A stretch of 64,000 bases of DNA from Sporosarcina sp. FSL K6-1522 (GCF_038622445.1 NZ_CP152019.1:3942501-4006500), one strand, 5' to 3'. Positions 41,979 to 50,932 are shown, counted from the stretch's first letter. The notes: generated by a model not told the origin, from the letters alone. A program made the numbers and translations.

Positions 41979-43415
41979 TCAACTATTTTTAATTTCTCCA
42001 TATGCTTCCAAGGCACGCTTTCTCGCAATCGAGTGCTCGACGATAGGAAGCGGATAAGTTTCTCCGAGCACGATCTTAGCCTCGGTAAGAATGTGCTCAG
42101 GTGCTTTCCATGGTTCATGAATGTACGGGACAGGCAATTCCGCTAGTTCCGGAATCCATCTACGTATATATAGACCATCGCTATCGAACTTTTGGCTCTG
42201 TAGTGTTGGATTGAAAACTCTGAAATAAGGTGACGCATCAATGCCAGTACCGGCTACCCATTGCCACCCTATTGCATTGTTTGCCGGATCAAAATCGACA
42301 AGTGTTTGCTGAAACCACTTCGATCCTTCTAACCAGGTAACGAGTAAGTGTTTCACTAAGAAAGAAGCCACAACCATACGAACCCGATTATGAATAACTC
42401 CCGTTTCCCATAATTCCCGCATACCTGCATCGACAAGTGGATAGCCCGTCAACCCTTTTTGCCATTTTTCTAATTCTTCCTCATGATTTAACCATGGAAA
42501 CTCTTTAAACTTTTCACGTAATGGTTCATTTAATATCGTAGGGAAATGAATCAACTGATGATAAGCGAACTCTCGCCATACGAGTTGCCTCAAAAAGGCA
42601 TCGATGGATGACTGCCTATATTCATCCGATTTCCCGTCTCGAAGTCTTTTCGCTGCATGCCAAATAGACCTCACACTAATATCTCCCCATACTAAATGTG
42701 CTGATAAAGATGAGACCGCATCTGCGGAGGGGATATCGGATTCCTTCGCGTAATGCACTAGCCCTTCATCAGCAAATTGTTGCCATCTAGAAATCGCCCC
42801 TTTTTCACCTGGCTCCCAGTAAGTATGGAATTTGTCATACCAGGGTATGTTGGGCAACAAACCTAGTTCTTCTACTTGTAAAGATGGAAGGGCCTCATTA
42901 TAAGGAATAATACTAGGTGGAATTGGCAGTGGGTAATTGACTGATTCCCTCATTGATTTTTTCCAAAATGATGTAAATACTTTATAAGGCTCGTTTTTTT
43001 GGTTCAACATCTTCTCCGGTGTAAACAACAAATTTGAAGAAAACGACTGAACTTCACTCACGCAAGAAAGTAATTTCCCGGCAATTATACGATCCCTGCT
43101 AATAATAGAAGGTTCATGGCGTTCATTAAAATAGACCGCATCTGCTTTCGTTTGTTCGCAAATTAACATAAGTTGCTCTAAATTACTTCCCATTCTAACA
43201 ATAAGGTTCAATCCATGAGATTCAAGTTCTCTTTCCAACCCCATTAAAGAATGATGAAGCCACCATCGCGCAGTTTCACTCGTCGCGTAGTCAAGTTCTT
43301 CCTGTTCTGACCAAATAAAAAGGGGAATAATTGCCCCTTGCTGAGCTGCTTCCCACAATGCTGGGTTATCATGCAAACGTAAATCCTTTCTAAACCAAAC
43401 GATTACTTTTTTCAA
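41979..43415 (-). CDS. phr: Deoxyribodipyrimidine photolyase (class I CPD)
   Basis: 478 residues from TTG 43415 behind GATGAGGT. N-terminal antenna domain (VIVWFRKDLRLHDNPAL), then FAD domain: FLRQLVWREFAYHQL, TGYPLVDAGMRELWETG, NRVRMVVASFLVKHLL, GWQWVAGTGIDASPYFRVFNP. The WRE, GYP and Trp-triad blocks are class I photolyase. Uses blue light to split pyrimidine dimers. Sixty bases after the ABC transporter operon, same strand, so co-transcribed. Confidence 0.95.
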   Translation of the reverse strand: MKKVIVWFRKDLRLHDNPALWEAAQQGAIIPLFIWSEQEELDYATSETARWWLHHSLMGLERELESHGLNLIVRMGSNLEQLMLICEQTKADAVYFNERHEPSIISRDRIIAGKLLSCVSEVQSFSSNLLFTPEKMLNQKNEPYKVFTSFWKKSMRESVNYPLPIPPSIIPYNEALPSLQVEELGLLPNIPWYDKFHTYWEPGEKGAISRWQQFADEGLVHYAKESDIPSADAVSSLSAHLVWGDISVRSIWHAAKRLRDGKSDEYRQSSIDAFLRQLVWREFAYHQLIHFPTILNEPLREKFKEFPWLNHEEELEKWQKGLTGYPLVDAGMRELWETGVIHNRVRMVVASFLVKHLLVTWLEGSKWFQQTLVDFDPANNAIGWQWVAGTGIDASPYFRVFNPTLQSQKFDSDGLYIRRWIPELAELPVPYIHEPWKAPEHILTEAKIVLGETYPLPIVEHSIARKRALEAYGEIKNS

Positions 43416-43476
43416 CCGTACCTCATCCTTTGCGTTCCGGGTAGTGTGCTCCATTTTCAAATTCCATGACGAACGA

Positions 43477-44145
43477 TTATACTTGCTTTAGCACGCCATC
43501 CGTCATGTTGTACACCTTGTCGCAATACCCCACTAGACGTGTATCATGTGTGACAACAATCGTAGTCGTATTTTTGTTCTTTGTTTCATTTTTCAATAAC
43601 TCCATTACCTCATAGGCCCGATCAGAGTCTAGTGACGCTGTTGGTTCATCCGCTAAAATAACGGAAGGATTACTGTATAAAGCTTTGGCAATCGCTACCC
43701 GTTGCCGTTCACCGCCAGATAAATCTGCAGGATACTTCGTTCGTAAATCACCAATTCCCAAGTCTTCATATAGCTCTTCCAACTGGGGTTTCGTCATATT
43801 ACCTTTCTTTACTTGGTCCAATAATTTCAACTGATCAGCTACAGATAAAAATGGAATAAGATTCGAAGCCTGCAAAACAAAACCAATTTCTTTTAGCCGT
43901 ATTTTTGAACGCTCTTTCTCATTAATATCCGCTAGATTCTTATTATTAATCGTAACAGAACCAGAAGTGGGCGTAAGAAGCCCACCAACAATTGTTAGGA
44001 ATGTACTTTTCCCTGAACCTGATGGCCCGATAATCGCTATCAACTCCCCCTTTTCGGCTGAAAAATTGATTTCCTTCAAAGCCTCTACTTGTTTATGGCC
44101 ACTGCCGAATGTTTTTTTCACTTGCTTTAATTCTAAAACTGCCAT
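43477..44145 (-). CDS. ABC transporter ATP-binding protein, HrtA-like
   Basis: 222 residues. Walker A GPSGSGKSTFLTIVGG, Q-loop, signature LSGGERQRVAIAKAL, Walker B VILADEPTASLD and switch His VVTHD. MacB-type (MEX class) ATPase that drives export by a FtsX-like permease. Best-known relatives are the HrtA heme exporters and DevA; substrate not decidable here. Confidence 0.93.
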   Translation of the reverse strand: MAVLELKQVKKTFGSGHKQVEALKEINFSAEKGELIAIIGPSGSGKSTFLTIVGGLLTPTSGSVTINNKNLADINEKERSKIRLKEIGFVLQASNLIPFLSVADQLKLLDQVKKGNMTKPQLEELYEDLGIGDLRTKYPADLSGGERQRVAIAKALYSNPSVILADEPTASLDSDRAYEVMELLKNETKNKNTTTIVVTHDTRLVGYCDKVYNMTDGVLKQV

Positions 44146-44148
44146 CTT

Positions 44149-45216
44149 TTATCCTCCTATCGCTTTTAATGGATCAATGCGTACAATTGTAAGAACGGAG
44201 AACACAGCTCCCATGATCGCAACAACAATCAAAACTAGTCCGTATATAAGCATTGTCACAATATCAAACGCTACAGGGACTGCACTAGGTAAAAATGCAC
44301 CTGTAATTAGGGTCAACACGAATCCGATTACTACACCAACTGCCGCCAAGAGAAATGTTTGTGCAATGACTGACCGTGACAAATAGCCATTCGATATACC
44401 TTGTGCTTTCATGACCCCGAACATGCTGATCTTCTGAACGGTCAAAACATACAGGAAGATGGCTACAATGACTGCCGAAATCGCAAACAAGAAATAAATC
44501 ATGAAATTTAATGTCAAGCTTTGTTCGGTGTATCCTGGTAAATTCTGAATAAACGTTTCTACTTCCATTAATTCCAAAGAATCATTCGCATTGATGGTTG
44601 CTATGTTGTCGTCACGCACAACAATTGCATTTATACTTGATGCTTTTGCTTCAGCCACTTCACCAAATTTCACCCGCTGAAAAGTAGACAAATCTCCATA
44701 TAAAACCGGAGCTGCATTGAACCTTGCCTTATCTGTAAACCCAACAATCTTTAGTATTTGTTCTGACGAGGATAGCTGCAATTCGTCACCAATATTAAAC
44801 CCTTCTTCTTGTAGTACATCGCTGGCGATTACTTCATTTTCCTCCGCAAACACTTTACCTTCCGTCACCTTCGGCATAATAAATCCATCTTTTTCTATCC
44901 CAAAGAGCGATATCTTTGTTTTTTGCTTGCCATTTCCGGCAACGGCATTTATTTGCCCAATGACAGCCAATTCTTTTGCATCGATCTCCACTGTATCTTC
45001 AATGGTCAACGATGATTGACCCATACTCTTATCGGATTCCTTGGTTAAAATGATTGCATCTGCCTGCCATTTATCGACAGATTCTCGATTTAAGTTTTGT
45101 AAACCTGTTGCAAGTCCAGATAGAAAGAATACTAAATAAGATACGAGCATTAATACGCCAACGATTAATGTAAAACGCAGTTTATTTTTTTTTATTTCGT
45201 TCCAAGCTAAAAACAT
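44149..45216 (-). CDS. FtsX/MacB-like ABC permease, HrtB-like
   Basis: 355 residues. N-terminal membrane helix (LRFTLIVGVLMLVSYLVFFLSGLATGL), a soluble loop of about 200 residues, then three helices (FMIYFLFAISAVIVAIFLYV, VIAQTFLLAAVGVVIGFVL, MLIYGLVLIVVAIMGAVFSV) ending IRIDPLKAIGG. This matches HrtB of S. aureus in length, topology and the FxYVxTVQKISxxGxxKAxG motif. Possible substrate heme or porphyrin. Confidence 0.85.
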   Translation of the reverse strand: MFLAWNEIKKNKLRFTLIVGVLMLVSYLVFFLSGLATGLQNLNRESVDKWQADAIILTKESDKSMGQSSLTIEDTVEIDAKELAVIGQINAVAGNGKQKTKISLFGIEKDGFIMPKVTEGKVFAEENEVIASDVLQEEGFNIGDELQLSSSEQILKIVGFTDKARFNAAPVLYGDLSTFQRVKFGEVAEAKASSINAIVVRDDNIATINANDSLELMEVETFIQNLPGYTEQSLTLNFMIYFLFAISAVIVAIFLYVLTVQKISMFGVMKAQGISNGYLSRSVIAQTFLLAAVGVVIGFVLTLITGAFLPSAVPVAFDIVTMLIYGLVLIVVAIMGAVFSVLTIVRIDPLKAIGG

Positions 45217-45463
45217 CTTTGCACTTCCTTTCTAATAATTGTAGAGCTAGTGTGATGAGACCCCCCTACCGTTTAACTCTTCTCCGTATCGTTTCTAATT
45301 GCTTTAATTACATTTCACTTCGCTAATTCTGGATATGTATGCAAATCAACCTATTGAACCAAATCTGTTCCTCCTTTCATAACAACACTATATTCCTTTG
45401 ACCTAACTATATTATTATTTACAACATCCCGTCAAATCCTTGTATATACTAAAATTTAAAACA

Positions 45464-45471
45464 TTGTACAA
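45464..45471. promoter_or_regulatory. CarH/LitR-like operator 1 (exporter-phr promoter)
   Basis: TTGTACAA overlaps the -35 of the leftward promoter and fits the nTnTACAn half-site known for B12-dependent CarH. Confidence 0.55.
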
Positions 45472-45740
45472 AAGACTGTTTTATTTTATACTAGTGTTTA
45501 AATAATTTAATATTAATTTTGAGTTATTTTATGCACCACAGTAATTCATGACAACCAGGATAACTATTTAAATAGATTATTATTTCCCGAAAGAACAATA
45601 CAATCCACCTCACTATACAAAGTTAGACATAAAGACTATGTAATTCCATTTACTGAAGGGATTGAAAGAACAAAAGATTTTAAGCGGCTCGAAGGGAATA
45701 GGGTTAGATTTCAATATTGGATAATGTTATAAATACAACG

Positions 45741-45748
45741 TTGTACAA
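45741..45748. promoter_or_regulatory. CarH/LitR-like operator 2 (regulator's own promoter)
   Basis: TTGTACAA overlaps the -35 of the regulator gene promoter in the same register as site 1, so autoregulation is likely. Confidence 0.55.
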
Positions 45749-45836
45749 AACACTATTTATCCTTATACTTGCAACAGGGCTCATAGTTTGTTGAAAGGAT
45801 GTAATTGACATAATAAATCCATCAGATATAAGTGAA

Positions 45837-46739
45837 ATGTATTTTATCCAACAAGTTTCGGTCATGACGGGGTTATCAAAGCAAGTTATCCGTAAATGGG
45901 AAGAACGTTATAATCTTGTACAACCTAAACGATTGGAAAACGGCTATCGTGTATACAGCGATACAGATATTAACGCCTTGCTTAGCGTCAAAAGTCTATC
46001 CGAACAAGGACATTCTGTTAAACGGGCTGTCCAGCTTACAAAAGAAAGAGTCACTTCGCTCGAAACAGTTCCAACTTCAATACGTCCAATTCAACATCCA
46101 CCCGCCCTCAACGATTATGTTTTCCGGCTTTTAGAAAAAGGGACACATTGTAATGAACTAGAGTTACATTTAATATTGCAAGAAGCTTATCACGCTTTAG
46201 GTCTCTCCGACTTTTTGACATCTGTTGTTGTTCCTTTTTTAAATAAGGTAGGAAACAAATGGCACCAAAAAGAATGGGATGAATATCAAGAATCTGTCTC
46301 AAGCCTTGTAGTACGTGATTTTTTAGTACAAATACGGCGTAATTTCAGATACAGGGAGGACGCACCTTTAATTATAGGCGCCTGCCTTCCTTTTGAGCAG
46401 CATGAAATCCCATTGCACATACTCTTATTACAATTCATGATGAAAGGCTGGAAAACTACACTCATCGGAGCTTCTCCAGCACCAGGCTCTATTGAATCAC
46501 TTGTAAAAAAATTAAAACCAGCAAAAGTAATATTATCGGCAACAACAACAATTCCATTTGAAACGGATTCAAACTTGTTAAACAGTCTAGATCAGTTTGC
46601 TGTTGAACATCCGCAAATCGACTTTTATCTAGGTGGCACAGGAGCACTGGACTATACAAAAAGAAAAAAATTTCGAGCGATATATGTTACTAATTCAATT
46701 GAAGATACCTTAATAACTCAGAAAAATACTAGCACTTGA
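45837..46739 (+). CDS. MerR family regulator with B12-binding domain (CarH/LitR-like)
   Basis: 300 residues. MerR helix-turn-helix (VSVMTGLSKQVIRKWEERYN, then GYRVYSDTDINALLSVKSL), a helical bundle with NKWHQKEWDEYQESVSSLVV (the W-x9-E stretch that caps adenosylcobalamin in CarH), and a Rossmann B12-binding domain with LPFEQHEIPLHILLLQF (E-x-H, candidate cobalt-ligating His) and LIGASPAPGSI. Known members repress in the dark and release on light. Ribosome binding site for ATG 45837 is missing; an in-frame ATT at 45804 has AAAGGA in front. Confidence 0.88.
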   Translation: MYFIQQVSVMTGLSKQVIRKWEERYNLVQPKRLENGYRVYSDTDINALLSVKSLSEQGHSVKRAVQLTKERVTSLETVPTSIRPIQHPPALNDYVFRLLEKGTHCNELELHLILQEAYHALGLSDFLTSVVVPFLNKVGNKWHQKEWDEYQESVSSLVVRDFLVQIRRNFRYREDAPLIIGACLPFEQHEIPLHILLLQFMMKGWKTTLIGASPAPGSIESLVKKLKPAKVILSATTTIPFETDSNLLNSLDQFAVEHPQIDFYLGGTGALDYTKRKKFRAIYVTNSIEDTLITQKNTST

Positions 46740-46796
46740 GCTATTATTCTTAAGATTCTTCACGTAGGTATCAATAGATTAGCGGGGTGTGAGTTA

Positions 46797-47282
46797 ATGT
46801 ACTCAATTAGGGGAGGACTTCATCAAGCTGTTGTATCTGGTTTATTCTCGGGATTGTTCTTAGCTACGATGTTAAAAATCATTGAGCAAATCACGCATTT
46901 TAAAGTGTACACGCTATTACTGAATATCGACTATATTCCCTACATTAAAAACTTTGTCTTCCCAGAGATTATTGAAGTGGGCTTTCATCTAATTATTTCA
47001 ATAGCATTAACCGGCAGTTTACATTTGCTAATTACTCATAGAAAAGTTTTTACACGAAAAAAAATAATTGTCATGTGTACTTCATTATGTTTCTTTATTG
47101 GCGTAGCACTATTCCCTACTACTATGTTTTCAGATAAGACCCCTGCCCTATCAAGTATCCCTTCCCTTGCATATTGGTTGATAGGGCACATAGCATATGG
47201 GTATGTGCTCGGTGAATTAATCACTCGAAATTTATCAAATGGTCGTTTGAACCGAAACTCTAATATGAATTTTATGACCTAG
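46797..47282 (+). CDS. Membrane protein downstream of CarH-like regulator
   Basis: 161 residues, four hydrophobic helices (GLHQAVVSGLFSGLFLATML; EVGFHLIISIALTGSLHLLI; IIVMCTSLCFFIGVALFPTT; AYWLIGHIAYGYVLGEL). ATG behind GGGGTGTGA, 57 bases after the regulator, same strand. Resembles YagU/DUF1440-like proteins loosely; no function known. Probably in the light-controlled transcript. Confidence 0.75.
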   Translation: MYSIRGGLHQAVVSGLFSGLFLATMLKIIEQITHFKVYTLLLNIDYIPYIKNFVFPEIIEVGFHLIISIALTGSLHLLITHRKVFTRKKIIVMCTSLCFFIGVALFPTTMFSDKTPALSSIPSLAYWLIGHIAYGYVLGELITRNLSNGRLNRNSNMNFMT

Positions 47283-47334
47283 ACTGCTTAATGAACCCAT
47301 TTACCGATTGAACCATTACGTTTTTTCAATGTAA

Positions 47335-48756
47335 TTAAACTTCAAATGCAGTAAAGCTCCCTTCGTTATCAAAGTCTTTCACTTCGATAACCCTATCAGT
47401 GAACTGTTCCACTGTATTTATATTGCTACCTATTACAAGGGAAAGCACATTAAAGGCTTTCTCTCGTTTCTTTTTATTGAATGCTTCCAGGAACGAATCC
47501 GTTATTTGGTCTTCGCCATCTGTAACAAAAACAATATCAGCTTGTTTATAACGACATTCATTTATTACGTGCACTGCATCGTCAAGTGCAAGTGTAAAAT
47601 TTGTTCCTCCACCTAAAAAAGTCCGCGCAAGCCTAGTCATTTCAGAAGCTCGAATTTTGCCTTTTTCATATCTGAAAATTTGAGTACGTGAGGAGAATAA
47701 TACCAAGCAAAGATCCCTTCTTTGCTTTTTTGCAATTGACATCAGAGCTAATGTAAACCCTTTCGATTGCGTGTCAAGGCTACCCATACTATCCGACTGG
47801 TCAAGGCAAAGTACAATTGGACCCTTCTTCAAAACCTCCGGTCCTTTCTGTTCAAATTGCATCGTTTGGCTTTCCGCAAAACGACGAAGAAAATCCATCT
47901 TCGTCAGCGGATGCGTATAGAAGCTAAACTCGATAGGTAACAAATTTTCAATATCATTTCCAATTGTAACCCCACTTCTCGCCACAGACTGGCTTTGTTT
48001 CGACTTTTGTTTTTTTTGAGCAATCTGTTTAAATCGGCCCGCCCATTCTGCTATTTCTTTCATCTTATTAGTACATGCAATTTTCTCTGCCAACAAAATC
48101 TTGTCCCGTAAAGGAACTTTTTTTAATTCTGCATCTGCATTACCCGCACTAATGCCACCCAGCAACGATTTCAAACCATCAGTCACCTGTCGAGACTCTT
48201 GTCGAGCTTGGGCTATCGCTAGTAAGAAGCTTTCGCTATTACTTTGAATAGTTTCCCTCAACTTTCCATTCCATTCATTCATTTCACCCGCTTGGCTTTT
48301 TCGATTAGCTTCTTGAAGTTGCCGATTTTGCGTTTGTCTAAGCATTAGTCGGATTTTAGCCGACTGTTCCCCAAGGTCTTTATCTTTCTCTTGTTGCTGA
48401 ACCAACCATTTGTTTATCTTTTCTCCGAACTTTATTGTACTAATGGCCGACGCTATATCATTTAACCGAGTAAAATTCCGATAGGAAGCAAAATACTCAT
48501 CTGCCATGATGACTTCCATAAGTAATTTATTGACCGAAAGAAAACCATCAACATCCTTTGCTGTTATTGCGGGTTTCATCTTATATAAGGCAGCCCAAAT
48601 ATCACTAAGCAAAGGTTCAAATGTAGGCAAAACCGCTTCGTTTATAAGCTTTTGGAGCTCTTGTGACATTTCAAGAATTTCTTTAAAACGCCTTCTATCG
48701 AATGCATCTGTATTCAACACTGAACGATTCTCATCGTAGATTTCGATCCTTCTCAC
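47335..48756 (-). CDS. VWA domain protein, ViaA-like
   Basis: 473 residues from GTG 48756 behind GGGAG (a longer frame overlaps the MoxR gene). N-terminal helical half; C-terminal von Willebrand A domain with MIDAS DQSDSMG, then GGGTNFTLALDDAV and FVTDGEDQI. Paired with an upstream MoxR AAA+ ATPase, as RavA-ViaA. Such pairs act as chaperones; in E. coli RavA-ViaA touches respiratory complex I and fumarate reductase. Confidence 0.85.
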   Translation of the reverse strand: MRRIEIYDENRSVLNTDAFDRRRFKEILEMSQELQKLINEAVLPTFEPLLSDIWAALYKMKPAITAKDVDGFLSVNKLLMEVIMADEYFASYRNFTRLNDIASAISTIKFGEKINKWLVQQQEKDKDLGEQSAKIRLMLRQTQNRQLQEANRKSQAGEMNEWNGKLRETIQSNSESFLLAIAQARQESRQVTDGLKSLLGGISAGNADAELKKVPLRDKILLAEKIACTNKMKEIAEWAGRFKQIAQKKQKSKQSQSVARSGVTIGNDIENLLPIEFSFYTHPLTKMDFLRRFAESQTMQFEQKGPEVLKKGPIVLCLDQSDSMGSLDTQSKGFTLALMSIAKKQRRDLCLVLFSSRTQIFRYEKGKIRASEMTRLARTFLGGGTNFTLALDDAVHVINECRYKQADIVFVTDGEDQITDSFLEAFNKKKREKAFNVLSLVIGSNINTVEQFTDRVIEVKDFDNEGSFTAFEV

Positions 48757-48769
48757 TAGAGTACTCCCT

Positions 48770-49951
48770 TCACATTTTGTAATGGATGCCAGAAGACCCT
48801 TCGATTTCTTTTTTGCCATGTAACGTACCATAATACATCGGTTCTAAAATAGCGTTTAGAATTTCTTGTTGCATTGATTTCACTTTAATAAGTAAGGCGT
48901 CAATTTCCACATCCCTACCTTCATAACACCCTTTCAACTTATTCAAATCAGCCTCCAAAGCCTTCATTTTTTGAATTGCTTCCATTCCAGCTTCTATTGA
49001 ATTATCCTGCTTTATCGAATTAAACACTTCGTTTGCTTCATTTTGAATAGAATCGATTGCCCGGATAGCAGTGTCTTCCGCATGTCTACGAACAATGAAT
49101 GAAACTGTATCTTTTTGATCTATCGTTTCCCAAAGAGCATTTTCGAGGATTACAACGTCTTCTACCGACACGACTTGTCTTTTACGAATTAACGCTCTCG
49201 CCTGCAGCACGCTTAATGATTGCTTGAACCGCCGATCCGATGGTCGAATTCCCTCATCCCGCAACTCTTTGCGAATTTTTGCAATAGCACTGTATACTTC
49301 ATCCTGGATGGTCACCATATCTGTTAAGAACTGAAAGTGTATCAAGTCCTCCATTGTCATGGTTGGCATTTGCCCATGTTTGCCTGCATTCTTCATCATA
49401 GAAGTAAAATTCGTATCATCTGCTATATAGTCAACCTCATATCGAAGTAAAAAACGATCGAATAACGCTTCCAGTCCTTCACCTTCTTCCGGATATTCAT
49501 TCGAAGCACCGATTACAGACATCAAAGGGACTGGTATAGGGGACCCGTCATTGTAAAAAATCCTTTCATTAATAATGGTTAGTAAACTGTTCAGAATAGC
49601 GCTGTTCGCCTTGAAGATTTCATCTAAAAATACTACATGTACTTCCGGCATTTTTGATGCTGTATTCCGCTTGTATACGCCTTGTTCCAGGTCCTTCAGC
49701 GATAAAGGTCCAAATAATTCCTCAGGTGTACTAAACCTCGTTAGTAACCATTGAAAATATTTTGTGCCCTGTATCATTTTTGCAAGTTCTACTGCTAATG
49801 CAGATTTTGCTGTACCTGAAGGACCAATCATGAGTAGATGTTGTCGTGATAATATCGCTATAAGAATCGCTTCAATCTCAGCCTCACGCTCATAAAACTT
49901 AACATTTAACGCATTTTTAATGTCATCTAATTTCGAAAGGTTGTTCTCCAT
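48770..49951 (-). CDS. MoxR family AAA+ ATPase, RavA-like
   Basis: 393 residues. Walker A GPSGTAKSALAVEL at about 39, Walker B VVFLDEIFKANSAILNSLL at about 107, sensor ASNEYPEEGEGLEALFDRFLLRYEV, Arg-finger region and RPSDRRFKQSLSVLQARAL. The C-terminal 100 residues are helical. 13 bases before the VWA gene, so an operon. Confidence 0.9.
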   Translation of the reverse strand: MENNLSKLDDIKNALNVKFYEREAEIEAILIAILSRQHLLMIGPSGTAKSALAVELAKMIQGTKYFQWLLTRFSTPEELFGPLSLKDLEQGVYKRNTASKMPEVHVVFLDEIFKANSAILNSLLTIINERIFYNDGSPIPVPLMSVIGASNEYPEEGEGLEALFDRFLLRYEVDYIADDTNFTSMMKNAGKHGQMPTMTMEDLIHFQFLTDMVTIQDEVYSAIAKIRKELRDEGIRPSDRRFKQSLSVLQARALIRKRQVVSVEDVVILENALWETIDQKDTVSFIVRRHAEDTAIRAIDSIQNEANEVFNSIKQDNSIEAGMEAIQKMKALEADLNKLKGCYEGRDVEIDALLIKVKSMQQEILNAILEPMYYGTLHGKKEIEGSSGIHYKM

Positions 49952-50282
49952 GCACCACCACTCCCGTCACTTACCAATGTGTTTCCAACTAGCTTTTCCA
50001 TCTCGATCATTTGCTATTCAAAAAGCAAAATGTGCTTGTAGGACATTGATTATCGATTTCAATGTTCCACAAGCACACTATCATATTAGATAATTTCATG
50101 TCACGCACCTTTAGTTCGTAAAAGTACACCTTAACGAACAGCCTAATAAAAACGATAAACACATATGAACAACGTTCGCAAACCCATTAAAACACTTTCC
50201 GAACGTTCACCCGTATATTTGCGACTTCCTGAACGGAATTGTACACTTTGGGAAACAAATATTTTTGGAGGGATATTCTATT
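49952..50282. other. Gene-free stretch with a 19-bp inverted repeat
   Basis: No gene. 50031-50049 pairs with 50059-50077 (17 of 19 positions, 9-base loop), a very stable hairpin 80 bases upstream of the MoxR start. GAACGTTC half-sites recur nearby. Function unknown. Confidence 0.5.
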
Positions 50283-50513
50283 TTGGAATCACGAGAGTTT
50301 GGTTATGTTCGTGTAAGCGCAAAGGATCCGAATGGAAATCGGCAGATTGAATCAATGAAAGAAATAGGAATCGGTGATAGGGATATATTCATAGATAAAC
50401 AGTCGGGGAAAAACTTTGATCGTGAAAACTATCAACTGATGAATGGGATGATGAGGAAAGGTGATACTCCCTATATTCACTCACTTGATTGATTTGGCCG
50501 TAATAAGGAATAA
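50283..50513 (+). pseudogene. Serine recombinase (resolvase) remnant
   Basis: From TTG 50283 behind GGAGGG: FGYVRVSAKDPNGNRQIES (catalytic Ser), DIFIDKQSGKNFDRENYQ, then IHSLD followed by TGA (50490-50492) where resolvases have Arg (LDRFGRNKE). The frame continues FGRNKE and stops. So one opal mutation in the catalytic Arg region and loss of the C-terminal part. Relic of a transposon or element. Confidence 0.85.
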
Positions 50514-50932
50514 ATAGGTGTCCGAATGAATACGCCTAACAAGACTTCGAAAGTTTTATTTGCACTTTATATACTTAAGATTTCGGAAAGCGACGGATGA
50601 ACAACCACCATACGATTTTCGAGAAACATGTGTAGGGATGAGACGCAGTCGCATCCCTACACATGGTAACACCTCGGTAATGGTATAGAAGTTGTTCTAT
50701 CCAAAGTCATCCGAAAGCAACTGTATACAAAGTGCCTAGTGTATAATGTAGTTATTTTTTGCTAATCAACAGGCGTGTAATCAAAGGGAATTTCAATCCT
50801 TAATTTTGTAATTAACACCCGGCATTTTACACTTGTTCATCTCAAGATCTCTTTGGAAATAAATTTACCGCTTATAATCCTCTCTATTTTTGCTAATAAT
50901 AAGTAATACAAAAAATGTTAGAGGGTTTTCGA
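50514..50932. other. Intergenic, repeat copy B and a 14-bp perfect hairpin
   Basis: 50627-50640 and 50652-50665 are perfect complements (CATGTGTAGGGATG) with an 11-base loop; 50711-50774 is copy B of the repeat at 24845. On the minus strand a 29-codon frame starts inside the hairpin. No recognised gene. Confidence 0.5.

Larger units (their letters stand above)
45217..45836. promoter_or_regulatory. Divergent control region between exporter-photolyase operon and MerR/B12 gene
   Basis: Leftward promoter: TTGTAC (45466-45471), 17 bases, TATATA (45443-45448). Rightward promoter: TTGTAC (45741-45746), 17 bases, TATACT (45764-45769). In both, the -35 is inside the palindrome TTGTACAA (45464-45471; 45741-45748). 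A second leftward promoter TTGACG-N18-TATAGT lies between. No gene in these 620 bases; the leftward transcript has a leader of about 190 bases. Confidence 0.65.

Noticed and set aside
50239-50246. Further CarH-type operator TTGTACAC before the resolvase remnant
   Set aside because: Matches the loose half-site but is not linked to a -10 and lies before a dead gene; a chance match is likely.
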